Positions 1 through 12,262 of a stretch of 64,000 nucleotides of DNA are shown here, piece by piece. This DNA comes from Aquila chrysaetos chrysaetos (taxonomy: Eukaryota > Chordata > Aves > Accipitriformes > Accipitridae): contig NC_044012.1 of assembly GCF_900496995.4 (NCBI RefSeq), positions 5,704,001 to 5,768,000 of the forward strand, written 5' to 3'. How positions within the stretch are numbered: the stretch's first letter is position 1; each line of letters opens with the position of its first letter. The notes beneath the pieces are model-generated. The model was not told the origin of the DNA, did no database searches, and worked only from the letters and a program-made list of their open reading frames with translations. Position numbers and translations under genes: made by a program.

Positions 1-2274
1 TGAGGAAATCACAAGTTAGGGGAAGCAAAAAATCCTTCAGAAAGAATATGATAATGATCTTAAGAAAGTATATATTCAAAATAGATACATAATTTTTGTT
101 TGGCTGACTACTGAACATTAATTGCTGAACAAGCTTAGTCTTCTTATATGCCTAAAATATAAGCGTTTCTTTTCCTGCCACTTCCCTTTCTACAGTTTTC
201 TGGTTTTGGCAATAGAAGACTGTAGGCTCTGCTATTTCTCCAGTATTATGGGCAACTGCAGTGTAGTGAGTGTAGTCTTTTGTGCTCTTACCCTCACACC
301 AATGCCATTTATGATTGTAAATCTGTGCAATGAGCATGAGCTGCTAGTCATGCCCCAACAAACCTTTTGCTAACACTGAGTTGTGCTGACTGCACGCGGT
401 CTTGCTGCAACCAGTCCTTCTTTCCCTGCGGTGAAAATCTAATACTTCTGCTGCATATGAGGTCTTGTGGGTTTTTGACCCAGTAAAACTATCTTCTGCT
501 TTGGGGCTTATCATTCAAGAAAAGCAGATATTTCTGCAATTCAGTGAAGATCTTGCAGCTCCTAAGGCTAAAAATTTTGTTTAGAGATTATTTCTCTAGA
601 TCAGAATAATGATGCTCAAAACGTTCCAGGACAATAAAATAATTTCACTGGAATAGATAAACAGGGAAAAAAGGTGATCTTCTGTTTAAGGCACTGTGGA
701 CTTGATGCAGCTTCTGAAACTTCTGCAGTAATTCAGTGTAGTTTCTGGCATAATTCCAGTATAAAAAGCATGAAGCAAAGGGTCATCTAGTGAGGTTTTC
801 AGATGAAAATTCATCTTAGTCAGAATTAAGAATTTCTGTAAATCACACCAGGTACCAATCAGCATCCTGAAGTGCTTAAATTGCTTAAAAAATCTGGACC
901 TTTTATCTTTTTTGCTTTGGACTTTTATCTGAAGTGGAGATAACGATACCTTTTTGTACCATGTGAGGACACAAAAGTGACACAGTAAAATATCCAAATA
1001 TTTGGAAGTTTATTAACTATCATAGCAACAAAGCCGTATACAATCACATGGTTGTACAGTGTTTAGGAGAGCATAGGTTAAATTTTGGCTGATGTTAGAA
1101 GTATGGGGTCATATTTAGGGTGTACGTATTGAGTAACAAGGAGCCAAAAGAGTGGCAGACCTCAGGGGTAGCAAAATATTTAAAGAGGTGAAGGTTCTCT
1201 TTAGTTCCTAATTGGTGAATACTGAATCAGCATTACCAATGAAAGAATATTTTGTATACATGATTTTATTTACTGAAATATGCAGTCTTTGTTCAAATAA
1301 ACCATTCCATAATACAGATCAGGTCTGATAAGTGGTTTGTTTGCAAACAACTTCAAATGTTTCAATAATAGGTTTTTATCTTGAGGAAAATAAAAAGGCA
1401 GGCATAAAACCACGGCAAATTATACCAAAGTACTTTGTCTGAGTTGGAAAAAAACCCTTTTCCAATTCAGCCACCAAACTGAACAACAACAGCAAAGTCA
1501 TGCAAGTTTTAATTGTCATCTTTTTAAGGGTCATACTTGGGAAGTGACTTTAAAATTGGTATTAGATGCCTACCATTTCTTGGACTACATATTACAAAAA
1601 ATGCAGCACATATTTACTACATGGGGGTTCTCAGCAACAAACCTCTCCTGTAGCTGTAGCAAAAACACTCTTCTGTAAAGTAAAAAAAATAGTAAGAATA
1701 ATAGATTGATCATGTGTTCATCCCTAGAGAGCCACTTTAAACTATGTCTCTGAAGGCTACTCTGCAGTTTTTACTGTATTAACTTCGGAACCCTCTTTTT
1801 AACGGTACTTGGTGGCATCTGTTACTGCTGCTTCCCTGTTCAGAAACGCTGTTGTTGAAGAGTCTCAGTTTTAGTGACCCTCCCCAGGAGGCAAGGAAGA
1901 GTGTGAGCAGGCAGAGGGAGGGGTAGGAAGAGTCACGGAAGCAAAAACAGAAAGGCTGAGCAGAGCCATGGGGGAGGGGATGTCACCAGATTAAATCCCG
2001 GGACTTCGTCCCTCGCCACCAACTTCAGCGATTCCTGTTCAAACAGACTTTTTGGAAAAGTACACAGAAATGCCCATAAAGTGAGAAAAACCCCACAGTC
2101 GGGGCACAAATGTTATCTGAGATCAGTCCTTTAAACAAAATTCACTTAACGTTGTTTCTCGCTTTCTCAGTTTCCCTTTTAAGTGTTGCCTTGGGTGAAC
2201 AAGTGTTTCCGTGTTTACACATTTGAAAACACCAAAGTAACTGCACGTATTAGAACAGATTTTCTTGCACTTAC
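1..2274 (-). other. BCO1: BCO1 intron 1 (partial)
   Basis: Everything left of the BCO1 exon 1 donor should be the 5' part of intron 1 on the minus strand. I looked for the second exon, which should encode the Trp-Leu-Gln-Gly and Asn-Gly-Pro-Gly motifs of the carotenoid oxygenase family, and saw no such coding on the minus strand. Open frames here are short and lack family motifs. No clear repeat was recognised. Confidence 0.6.
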
Positions 2275-2338
2275 CTTGCACCTCAGCTTTTATGGGCTCC
2301 GGGTGTTCTTCTTTATTTCTACCAAATATCATATCCAT
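2275..2338 (-). CDS. BCO1: BCO1 first coding exon (partial gene)
   Basis: First coding exon of beta-carotene 15,15'-oxygenase (BCO1/BCMO1), the cytosolic iron enzyme that cleaves beta-carotene into two retinal molecules. The minus strand reads MDMIFGRNKEEHPEP and continues to EVQ plus a split glycine codon. This is the characteristic BCO1 N-terminus (the family begins M-[DA]-x-I-F-G-R-N). The exon is 64 nt and ends in phase 1 at a strong donor (CAAG then GTAAGT on the minus strand; the GT is the complement of 2274-2273). The gene order with PKD1L2 and GCSH is the conserved one. The catalytic histidines lie in later exons, which are outside the window; I could not find exon 2 in 1-2274. Identity rests on about 21 residues plus synteny. 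Confidence 0.9.
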
Positions 2339-2480
2339 CTCTCATGTACTCAACAGTTCCTGTGTCCTCTAGCCAGCCGCTCCTACAGGCGCAGTGCTCC
2401 CCTCCTGTCTGGGCTCAGAACAGCTCTTTTCCTGTTACATATAAAGATAAGGTCAAAGTGCAATGCGAGCTAGTGGCTGG
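2339..2480 (-). promoter_or_regulatory. BCO1: BCO1 5' leader and proximal promoter with DR1 element
   Basis: Directly upstream of the BCO1 start codon. The plus strand at 2450-2462 reads AGGTCAAAGTGCA, a direct repeat of nuclear-receptor half sites with one spacer base (DR1), the type bound by PPAR/RXR or HNF4. It overlaps a GATA-type site (GATAAG, 2446-2451). It lies a few bases upstream, in the minus-strand sense, of an AT-rich TATA-like stretch around 2437-2446. A peroxisome-proliferator response element in the proximal promoter is established for mouse Bcmo1. Presence of the motif is seen; its function here is inferred. Confidence 0.6.
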
Positions 2481-3625
2481 TGGCTTATAGATTGACAATT
2501 TGTAATAGCTGATCTTTAATCCCTAGCACGTACACTATAATTCTTGCACATTCGTATTAAAATTAACTCTTTCACTGATTCGAAGGAGAAATAAGAAAAA
2601 CATAACTCGCCTGTTTGCTCCTTATCTGAAGCAGCCAGGCACACCCAGGAGTCAGGTAGAATGACTCTGAAACGTCCCCTTCAGCATTTCAGATAAAACT
2701 TTAGACACAGCTTAGGGGTGCTTGCCCCATTTGGCAGGTAGGGAGAGACAAAGAAAAGAAATCTCTACCCACTGTTCTGCATTTGGCTCCCTGGGAGTGA
2801 CAGACATTTCAGAGCAGGGTGTCATCCTTTTCTTTCCATTCTGTGAAGTTTAAACTGAGCCATTCTATTAATTAACAAAATATCATCACTGAACAGTCAT
2901 GTGCTGTATTTATTTATATACAAGCTGTTCCAGAGTGAACTGAGTGGCACATCTTTGAATTAAACATCGTTTCACAAATAATCACTCTAACATATTCTCC
3001 CATATGTGACCTGAATCCACTTTGTGAAAGTATGGCAGGAATCACTAAAAATAAGAGGGATTTTTAACTTTACGCTTTTGTTTCTAGATAAGGTACTTAA
3101 CTGAGTTCAATGCTGTTAATTTTAAAATCCTCTGGGAAAAGAATTATTTCAATATAAAGCATGTGATTGCAGAGCAAATCATAGGGTCCATTGAACATGA
3201 AGGATAAAAAGATTCTTTGCACAATTATATATTATGCAATTTCATATGAGGTTACCCTAAAATCCGATTTTTTCAGCTAAATCACCATTGTTCCCAAAAT
3301 GTTTTAACATCACCTCTTAAGGCTGACTGGTCTTTTATAAATATACATATTTATTTTATTTAAAACACCATTTGTGCCACAGTCTGCTCTGACACACTTC
3401 TTATACATTGCTCCTCTCTTCCTAACCTATTGTCTGTTTGATGTCTTATCTTCACTTCGGATCATCAAGACAGCACACCTCTGTCTCTGGAAAGCACTGA
3501 CAGAAGCAGGTGATAACAAAATAAGAAGCCAGATTAAAAAAGAAAATATATGGGCTTTGTTGGAATCAGCAGTATTAATAAACAGCAGGATTGAACCAGA
3601 AGGCTATAGCAGATGAAGGGTATCA

Positions 3626-3736
3626 ATGTCCACATACATACACATATGCAGATATATATACATAAACAGATACATACACTATATATGCATGTGTATGTAT
3701 ATATGCAGCTATGTGAGAGAGAGAGAGAGAGAGAGA
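3626..3736. repeat. Compound simple repeat: (CATA)-rich followed by (GA)n
   Basis: An irregular ACATA/ATATGC-type stretch runs from about 3631 to 3712 and is followed by a pure GA run to about 3736. It is likely polymorphic in length. Confidence 0.85.
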
Positions 3737-4655
3737 TGTAGACTTATTTGTATACATAAAGCCAAGTAAGGGATTCTTCAGCAATGTTAGAGACTGAAAA
3801 GGATCTAGCAGAAAAGCAAGGCTGTCTAACTCTACATTTTCTCTGTCCATGATGTTCTGCTTTGCTTTAATATATTCTCTTCAGTGTATCCTCATCCATT
3901 TACATGGCCACAGCTCTTAATGCTGCAGTTTTAATTATCTGCCCTGTGAGTGGTCTAATCTGTAGCAGTACTAAGATTTTCATAGAGCAAGCAAGCAATA
4001 AAAAAGATTAATTCAAACCACTTTTGCCCTTCTCCACCATGACTATTCATCTAGTTTAAGGTTCAGCCAAGATGACATAATCAGAAACCTTGTTAGAAGT
4101 TGTTTGAATGGAGGAACAAGGAGCTGCAGACATCCAACAACTTTTGAAATCAACCTAAATGTGTTTTGGTAGCTAATTTCAGGTGTCTGTGCCTGAAAGT
4201 TTTGTCCCATATTTTGTACAACTTAAATAAGGAGGCCTTTCAAAGTTCATTTTTTTCTGCTTGTCAGTGAAAAATCATTCATTTACCAGTGAAACACTTT
4301 GTTGTTGTTGTTTTCATCATGCTAATGACAAATAAGCAGTTTAGTAAGGTATGGAGAGATGATTTTTCTTGTTGTGTAATTTTCTCCCTTTTACATTGAA
4401 ATGGAGAAATATCAAAGTATTGATTTACAATTATAATGTGCAATTAACAATGGAAGTAGATGTGGATTAGGTGACTTTTCTAATGTTATTATTTCACACT
4501 GTTTCTTCCCCCTTTGTAAAAACACATTTGATGGGAGAGAATGGGGAAGGTTATAGAACTCCGTGTTCTAGAGAACATAGAGGAAATAAAACCCCCTCTG
4601 GAGAGACTACCAGCAGCTCTTTGATCTTAGCTTTACCAGACACATTGTAACTCAG

Positions 4656-4674
4656 ATATATATATATATATATA
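4656..4674. repeat. (TA)n microsatellite
   Basis: About nine and a half uninterrupted TA units in an AT-rich setting. Confidence 0.9.
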
Positions 4675-5790
4675 ATGTTTACCAAAACATTATAAACTCA
4701 GGGAGACTGTGCTGTCTTACTCTTCCCAGTACAGAATATTGAAAACATGATCCTTAATGCAAATGATGCAATCACCGGGTTTGAATAGCCTCTCCTGATG
4801 CTTGACCTTATTTACAAACACTATCCAGTTGCAGAATCCTTCAAATATAAATCTTCCCCCAACCAAATCTAGCATTTCTCCCCACAGTTCCCTCTCTCTG
4901 TTCATCCCTCATGACAACATTTTTGAAGTCACCAGCTCCCCACCACAGGCAGGTTTTCTTCACTGTATTTTTTTCTGCTTTAAACAATTGTGGTGAAGGC
5001 TACAAGCTGTTTCCTCTTGGGTTCTTTCTAGCTTTCGCTTCCCTCCAGTCTCTGGGTGCCTTGAGCTTCTCTCCCAAACTTATAAAGGGCCATGAAGACA
5101 TCTTTGAAGCAAAGCATTACCCTGCCCAGCATTGGTCTGGTTGTACCCTGTGGCCATGCAAGGCTGGGGATGACATTTAGGATGTGATCTCTGTGGTCAA
5201 TCGAAACAAAATTTCCCAAGGCAGAGGAGCTGGTTAACTAAATTTCTAGTATAACAATAATGTCATTGCCATGCGTCTGCCTTTTTGTACTTTTGGTTTA
5301 CTTACACAAGAAGCAAATAATTGCCTTATAAATCAGAGAGAGACCAATATTATTCCTTATCTCTATATTGAAATACAAGTACTTAATTTACTTTAATCTC
5401 AACCCTTCTCTTATAAAATCTGAGTTCTAATTAAAGCACATTAACAAAGGTCAAATTACCTGATCATGACTTTAAGCTGTGCTAAGAACTTTCAACTATC
5501 AACTGTTATCTATTATTACCAAATAAAGACTCCAGTAGTAAAACTGATATGAACTTAAGAGTCGTTCTTGCTGAAATCACACTGATTGCTATCTCCCTGT
5601 GCCAGACATAAGCTCTTATCTTTGCTAAATACTGTCTTATTGACATGATCTCATTTCAAAAAAATACCACCAGCACTACTCAGGAATACTTCTCTTGCAC
5701 TGTCCAAGTATAATTGCAAACACAAACTACTAATATAGTTTGTTCAAATTTAAATAACAATAGTTGCCATATATTATTTTGATCAGGTTT

Positions 5791-5847
5791 TGTTTGGATC
5801 AAAACATTTTTGTTCAAATACTGTTTGGATCAGCATTGTTTGGATCA
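5791..5847. repeat. Three copies of an 11-mer
   Basis: TGTTTGGATCA occurs at 5791-5801, 5822-5832 and 5837-5847, with related fragments (gatcagg, gttcaaa) between. It looks like a small degenerate tandem cluster in AT-rich DNA. Confidence 0.8.
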
Positions 5848-8800
5848 AAATAACTATTTTTGCAAGATTTTAATTTTTTGTGAGATTTTTGTGAGTTTTC
5901 ACTGGTTTTTGTGATAAACAAAAATACTATTTTCTTTTATACAGTCATATTTTTAATGCATATCACCAGAAATACTGATTTGTTCAATTAAATAAAAATA
6001 TAATGTAACTTAATATTAAAACTCTTCAAGTGCTGAGGCATAGAACTGCTAGCCTACCCATACTAGTATGAAACCAGACTGAGCCTGCCCAGTGCCCACA
6101 TAAAATTCCTACTGTAAGACTTTTATAACCTTATCTGCACCTTTCAACATTCCAAGACTATTTAAATGTTTTAATATTTAATATGTTATACAGTTCAGTA
6201 ATGTGTTTTCAGGTGGGCAGAATGACAGCATGAAGGTTGGCATTCACTTCCATGACTGAAGGTGTAGAAATGGTGTTACAGACATTTACAGTGACAGAAG
6301 TTAATGCTGCTACACATTGTCCTACCTTTTAGCCTACTGTACATCTTTGGGAGAACATAAAAGAAAAACTAAAAAGAACTGGTTTCTGGTTTTAGTCAGG
6401 TGGCATCTGAGTGTAGAGTGCTTAACACAAAAGCAGTGTTCCTGAACAGGGAGACTGCTAGACCTCCTGTCTTCTCATTATGGGGATTGTGAAGCTGATC
6501 TCTTTTGTAAGGTGTTGGATATCTACTGATGAGAGACGTTATTAATGAAAACAACTTGTAACACAGCTTTTTTCTTTCTGTTTTCATGTCCTCTAGGTTC
6601 ACAAAGAGCTCATACCAAACAGAAGAAAAATATGTAACAAAATTAAGTAAAACAATCACGAGGTGGAAGCTGGACTAGCTTAGAAATCTGGCCAGTCTTA
6701 CACTCATGGAAATCTGGAGTGACTGCAGGGACACCAGTGTAGTTGTGGTGGGTGTAGATTCAGATCCAAGCAATTTTTTTTTGCCTCTCTGCGTGTGCTA
6801 GGAAAACTTCAGTCCATTTGTATCTACCAGTTAATGTTTTACCCAAAGAGGGTACCTTTAATCCTTAGAACAGTTCTCTTGTTAAGATATTAAGGCAATA
6901 GCACATCTAAATTGTGCCACTTACTTAGTCAGTCATGATCACAAGAACACGAGGTGTCAGCAGATGCTTCAGATGATAGTTCTGCTACTTTCTATGTGAA
7001 TTCAAGGCTGACCTTAGCCATCAGTAACCCCAGGTCGATTAACATTCTTATGGGGCACACTCATCCTCTTCTTCCCAATAGTCGAAGTTCTGCTGTGGAA
7101 GGCAATAAAACATAGGAACTAGCTGGGAAAGAGGGAGGTATTGAGGCATCAACTGTATGGCAGGTGAGGAAAGTCAAGCTGCAAGCCCAAAGGCAGTACT
7201 AGATGCTTCCAAAGGGACAGTTCCTAGGAGAAGATCCTTGGGCACTTATCCAGGCAATATTTGTGCCAGAAGGTAACCATACACATCCTATAAACAGAAA
7301 TTATGTCCAACCCAGCAACTGCTGAATGTACTCCTACTTATCTTTATCCTGACCCCATCACGCCAGGCATGAATGTCTAATGTAATTATTGCACCCTGTA
7401 AAGATAAGAATTGTTCTCCCTGTTTTTCTAAACAAGATAACATCAAAATTGCAAATTGGCAGGGCTCACTGGTAAGTTCACTGTGTTGCCACATGGAAAA
7501 TTAGACAGTAGAGCAACAATAAAAACAAACCCTTTTCAGTCAGCAAATAACTGGGTCTCACTATCAGGACAAGCAGCCCAGGAGAGCAGCAAGGAAGGAA
7601 GCGTGACTGTGACCCACCTTCTTAAACTAATTGGCAGATGGCCTTTTTTAAAGCCAGCTGGAGAGATGGAAGATGTAGGTGTACCTAGGGGCTTTTCTCC
7701 ATCCCTTTCTGGACAGTCTGCTCAGTACTCAGTACTTCCTACCTATTTGGGTAATAATGAAACATCTTTTCAATAGGCAGTTCTGCACACTGCAGAAGTG
7801 TACGTGACACACTAAAATAGATCACTCACGATCTTGTCTCAAGTTAATGATACCTGAAAATAATCTTTTTTCTACCTCAAAGCCAAAGTAATATAAATCA
7901 TTTTCATTTATATGATTATTCAGTTCATAGAAGAGAGATCTATTTCTATTCCTGATAAAATCTATACATTACATTCAGTAATATTCAGGAATGTAAAGAT
8001 GGTAATATCCTCCTATAGAGAGTAAATTTACTTGCTCTTCCTCAAGGCAAATGAACAACAGCCAAAATGAACAGGGGTGTGATTTATTCCTTCCCATTGG
8101 CAGCTCTTCACTTCCTTAACTCTTCAAATCTAATATTTTCTGGCCTCTATTAAAGGATTGTCAAGCTATTCTGCTGTGCTGCAATGCCCTTTTGAATCAC
8201 AGGACATTCTTAGGCTGTCATGATGCAGCTGTAATCTGCACTAGGGTACAAATCAGGACCACCCTGAAGTCAGTGGCGGCACCATACCTCTCCTCCTTGT
8301 CTGTGCACCGAGCTCTCCAATAGCCCAGTGAAACCCTGGAACTGCTTTTTCTCAGGTCTGGGACACCAAAGTTCAGAAATAGAAAAGTCTTATGAATGAG
8401 CCGTGTTCTCCTAATAGCAGGAGTTGGTCATGGAGAAATTTGCAGTTGCATTCAGGGTGCCCTGAACTATAGAGCTATTGATTACGTTGAACAAGAACTC
8501 AGGCTTGTATTTTTCAAAAACTGCAATCCAGTGCTTGGTGCCTAATTTGGGGCACCAAGGCTGATTTGCAAAGGCGTCAAAGTAAGCCTATCACACCTAC
8601 ATATGTTAGATAAGCATTGTGTGTGCTCATCTCCTGTTCTGTAAGAATTTAGGCATATAAAGCTAAACTTTCCGAATGGCATATAATCTACATATATAAG
8701 CTTAGATTAAAAAAAAAATTACTTAGTGATTATGAATACTTGGAGATTTGGCTGCCAAAACTGAGCTGGTTTTAAGGGGTTCAATTTTTAGTAGTGGTGA

Positions 8801-8930
8801 ACACCCCCTAGAGGGTTCCCTTACAGAATCTCAGTGTAGGCCATCATTATTTTTTTTAACACCTATTAACTTTTTCACCATCATAAATAAAATATGCTTC
8901 AGATTTCTTTCACCTCAGCAGCCTCTACTT

Positions 8931-8953
8931 ACAACAACAACAACAACAACAAA
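8931..8953. repeat. (ACA)n microsatellite
   Basis: Seven or more ACA units run into AAATTAATAA. Confidence 0.9.
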
Positions 8954-9270
8954 TTAATAAACCTTGAAGGATCCATTTGAAAATGAGGAATAAATCATTC
9001 ATCACTGCCTTTTGTGATGTTTTATATAGCACACTGCTTTTCTGAAGAAAGTTTCTCTTGATGGCCACCATCTGGTGTAACTCATAAGGGCAAGTTAGGA
9101 CTCTGTAAGAGATCTGCAGGGCCCCCTAAAACATTTCTGAGGAAAATTAAAGACTTATTCCAACACACGCAAGAGAGATCACAAACAAAGGAGTTATTCA
9201 TAGCTTTATCGCAGCTTGGAGTGAGGGTGTGAAAATATTGAGAAAGCTTTGTCACTAATTTCTAGTCAAA

Positions 9271-9298
9271 GCTTGCAAAACACAATTGCTTTGCAAGC
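9271..9298. repeat. 9-bp inverted repeat with 10-nt loop
   Basis: GCTTGCAAA at 9271-9279 is the exact reverse complement of TTTGCAAGC at 9290-9298. It is too short a stem for a microRNA precursor. Confidence 0.7.
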
Positions 9299-12012
9299 CT
9301 TATTTTAGCTGGTGAATACGTTTTAGTTTAAGTCACTGGTACATAACACGTGCTGTAAGGGTGGTTGCTACATCAGCCTTTCAGGCAGACAGCTATAACT
9401 GAACAAGGATTAACAAGCTTGGCTATATGCAAAGGGCTCATAGGTCCTTAAAAATAATGTTTATGTACAGACTTTTCTTTTGTGAGTCTGCCCCCGTTCT
9501 TCACAACCATGCAAAAGGCAAACAAAAAACAGCAAGTGAATTGTTTTGGCGTATCCAAAATCTATATAGCTGACTTTACGCTTGACACTTCCCTGAAGTT
9601 ACTGGCGTGGCTTTACAATACCTGTTAGGGGTCAGTTACGCTCCCATGGGCAGTCAGAAGAGGACAACTTACTGTAAGTGCCAGCCACACCCTTGACAAT
9701 GACAGAGCTTTAATTAAGCACTTCCATGACTGCGTTTTGAAACATGCAAGATAAGATTATACCACAAGGTACACCATTTTGTCTCTTGTACACTAGCATA
9801 TGTGACTATTTAAGTAACTTCTTAAACTGTTTAAATTTAGCATGCTATACAAAAGCAAATAGCAAAAAAAAAAACCAAACCCCAACCCCAAAACAAAACA
9901 AAAAACCAAACCAACATTATATTGTGAAGCTTCCATGCAGACTTCTGGCATAAGAAAACTATTTTTAAAAAATGACTTTCTGTTGAGGAAGAATGCAAAA
10001 GGCATGTTTCCTACAAAATGGTAAATTCAAGGAGCACTGTTTATTTGAAATCAAGCCATTTTTTACTTATGAGTGAAAAGGGCTTTCAGGAATTTTCTCC
10101 CTTCCTGAGGACCCTAGTTGCTAATGTTGATGCTTTAAAAGCAGTATTTTCTTCTCTGTAAATGCTTTTCTCTTCCTTGTGGTAAACAGAATAAACTGAC
10201 AGACTGCTTTACTGGCGCTAAAATATATGAAGTCAACAAACTGCAAAAGAGGGAAACTGTCTTTCTTCCATTCCCCATCTGTTGCAGGCAGCTGAAGAGT
10301 TACTTATAGCAACCGTAGATTAGGAAAAAAATTCACACTGCTGTAGAAATTGGCAACAGTAGACTCACTTGGAGAGCTTGGCTTTATTTGTAGACATTTC
10401 CAAACATTATTTGTTCTTTTTTAGGGCCTGTTTCAAAATCCGTCAAAGCCAGAGACAAGACTTCCATTAATTTCAATGGCTTTGGAGCAGATTCACAGAG
10501 GATAGCCTGTGGCACCTCCAGCTCTGGCATTTTTAGCAGTACGTTCATGTGGTCAAATTTCCAGTTGCAGAGAGAGAACTGGATGATGCTACAGAATCCA
10601 TTCATCACAAATGTGATTCAATGGCACCTACTGGAAATGCATGGTCTGTATCACTGAACCAGATACATTTAAGCACAGTCTCCTTTGTCATACCTATGTT
10701 TTCAGAAACAGGCTGTGTTTCTCATATCTAAAAGGACAAAATGGGAGGGCTGGCTGCCAGCTTCTGTAAAGCCTGGCAAGTCAGCACGGCCCAAGAAGAA
10801 GCAAGGACTTTGAAGCAAATGCCATGAAAATATACAGTGGCCAACTAACTGAACAGCAGCTGCCCTCAGCTCTGACTTGTGCAATAGCTTGAATATAAAA
10901 CAGTTGGGTTGGGGGTTCCCAAACTGAAGCCTATGAAGTTTCATATGCAGCCCAAAAGGGACTCCTAATTTGCAGACATCCTCAACAGAACCAGCTGATA
11001 ATCATAGTTATATGGTCTCTTCTAGGAAGGCGATGGGTGTCTGGGCACTGGCTGGGCCAGATCCATCAGCTAATTAGAATATGGATTGGCCTTCTCCAAA
11101 GCTGGGAAACCCAGTACGAATATTCACATCTCAGCTGCTCCATAAGCCCTCCCTATTAATCAGTCAGATATTAATGTGGGATCTACTCCAAGGGTTCCAC
11201 AGCTGAGGTAAGTCTTGATTTTCAAGTGCGGTGGGAAAGGAGACATCCAGCATAGTGTCTACCCCTCCATCACAGTGCATTTTCTTCCTCTTTCCTCTCC
11301 AACCCCACAATCATCCTACCCATTAAACACTTTTCCATGAACTTTACCTTGAAACCCCTGATCATAGTCCTGCTTTATCCAGCTGAGCAAGGTGACTATG
11401 GACTGGAGGTCCAGAAAGGCCTTGGAATTGAAGGTCACTCTTAAATGCTTACTGGATGCAGCACACATACTTTACTTTGCAAGAAAGCTTTAGAGCTAGA
11501 GCTGGACTGGCATAGTGTGTGATAATGTGCATTACCTTCAGCTCAATAGTGCAATGCAGGTGGCATTTCTGTAATGTGGGAATTCAACCAAAAACATCAC
11601 TGCTTCCTGCATCTCTGTGATGCCGTAACTGGATCACTGATCCATCTCTAAATATAAGTGCATGTTCTTTCAGTGTCACATTATGGTGGTATAAATTAAT
11701 AATAATTGCATCAAATTCAATGCAGTTAATGCCAAGGACAGGAGGATCACAATAGCTGAAGATCCTTATTTGTACTGTATTTCTGCTAATCCAGTGGCCT
11801 TGTAAACCTGATGGGTGTCTTTTGTAAGGAAGTTCAGAAGCACTTAGGGACTTCAGCTCCTAAATGTTGTTGGGCTGGCTTCCCAAAGTCCATCAGCAGC
11901 CTTTGGAATGTGCACATAGGGCTCCCAAGTAGTTCTGATGATTAAGGCAATACTTCCATCTTTTCTAAATCACTGCTTTAACTTCTGGCCTTCTCTTCCA
12001 CCTCCTAGCAGG

Positions 12013-12020
12013 TATAAATA
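12013..12020 (+). promoter_or_regulatory. TATA-box-like motif, candidate PKD1L2 promoter
   Basis: TATAAATA lies about 810 bp upstream of the chosen PKD1L2 start codon in DNA with no CpG island. It is the best TATA match just upstream. Such motifs are common by chance, and no transcript start is visible. Confidence 0.2.
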
Positions 12021-12204
12021 CTGTAGCTCTATATAGGTAAGCAGCCTAGCTTTTAAGGGATGATGGGAGCACTTCACTTGGGGTGTGGAATTCTAAACAG
12101 ACACAACACTTCAAAGTGAAGCTTACTTGGGACAGCTGAGATTAGCCTGCACATGTGTAAACAGGTGGGCAGGATAAATATGATACAATAATTATAGACA
12201 TTGC

Positions 12205-12262
12205 ATTAGCATCCAAAAGAAGCACCTCAAATAATTAGCATCCAAAAGAAGCACCTCAAACA
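12205..12262. repeat. 29-bp tandem duplication
   Basis: Two adjacent 29-bp units, 12205-12233 and 12234-12262, differ at one base near their 3' ends. Each starts ATTAGCATCC. The near identity implies a recent duplication. Confidence 0.9.

Noticed and set aside
686..997. Minus-strand open frame of 103 codons at the left end, considered as BCO1 exon 2
   Set aside because: It lacks the conserved carotenoid-oxygenase motifs expected directly after exon 1 and has no fitting phase-1 acceptor that I could see.
7456..7776. 106-codon plus-strand open frame in the intergenic region
   Set aside because: No signal peptide, domain or splice context; length is within chance for this amount of DNA.
10421..10500. 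Segment with GGGCCTGTTTCAAAATCC and TTTCAATGGCTTTGGAGCAG resembling ancient amniote repeats
   Set aside because: The similarity is from memory and short. I cannot name a family or draw boundaries; a RepeatMasker run would decide.
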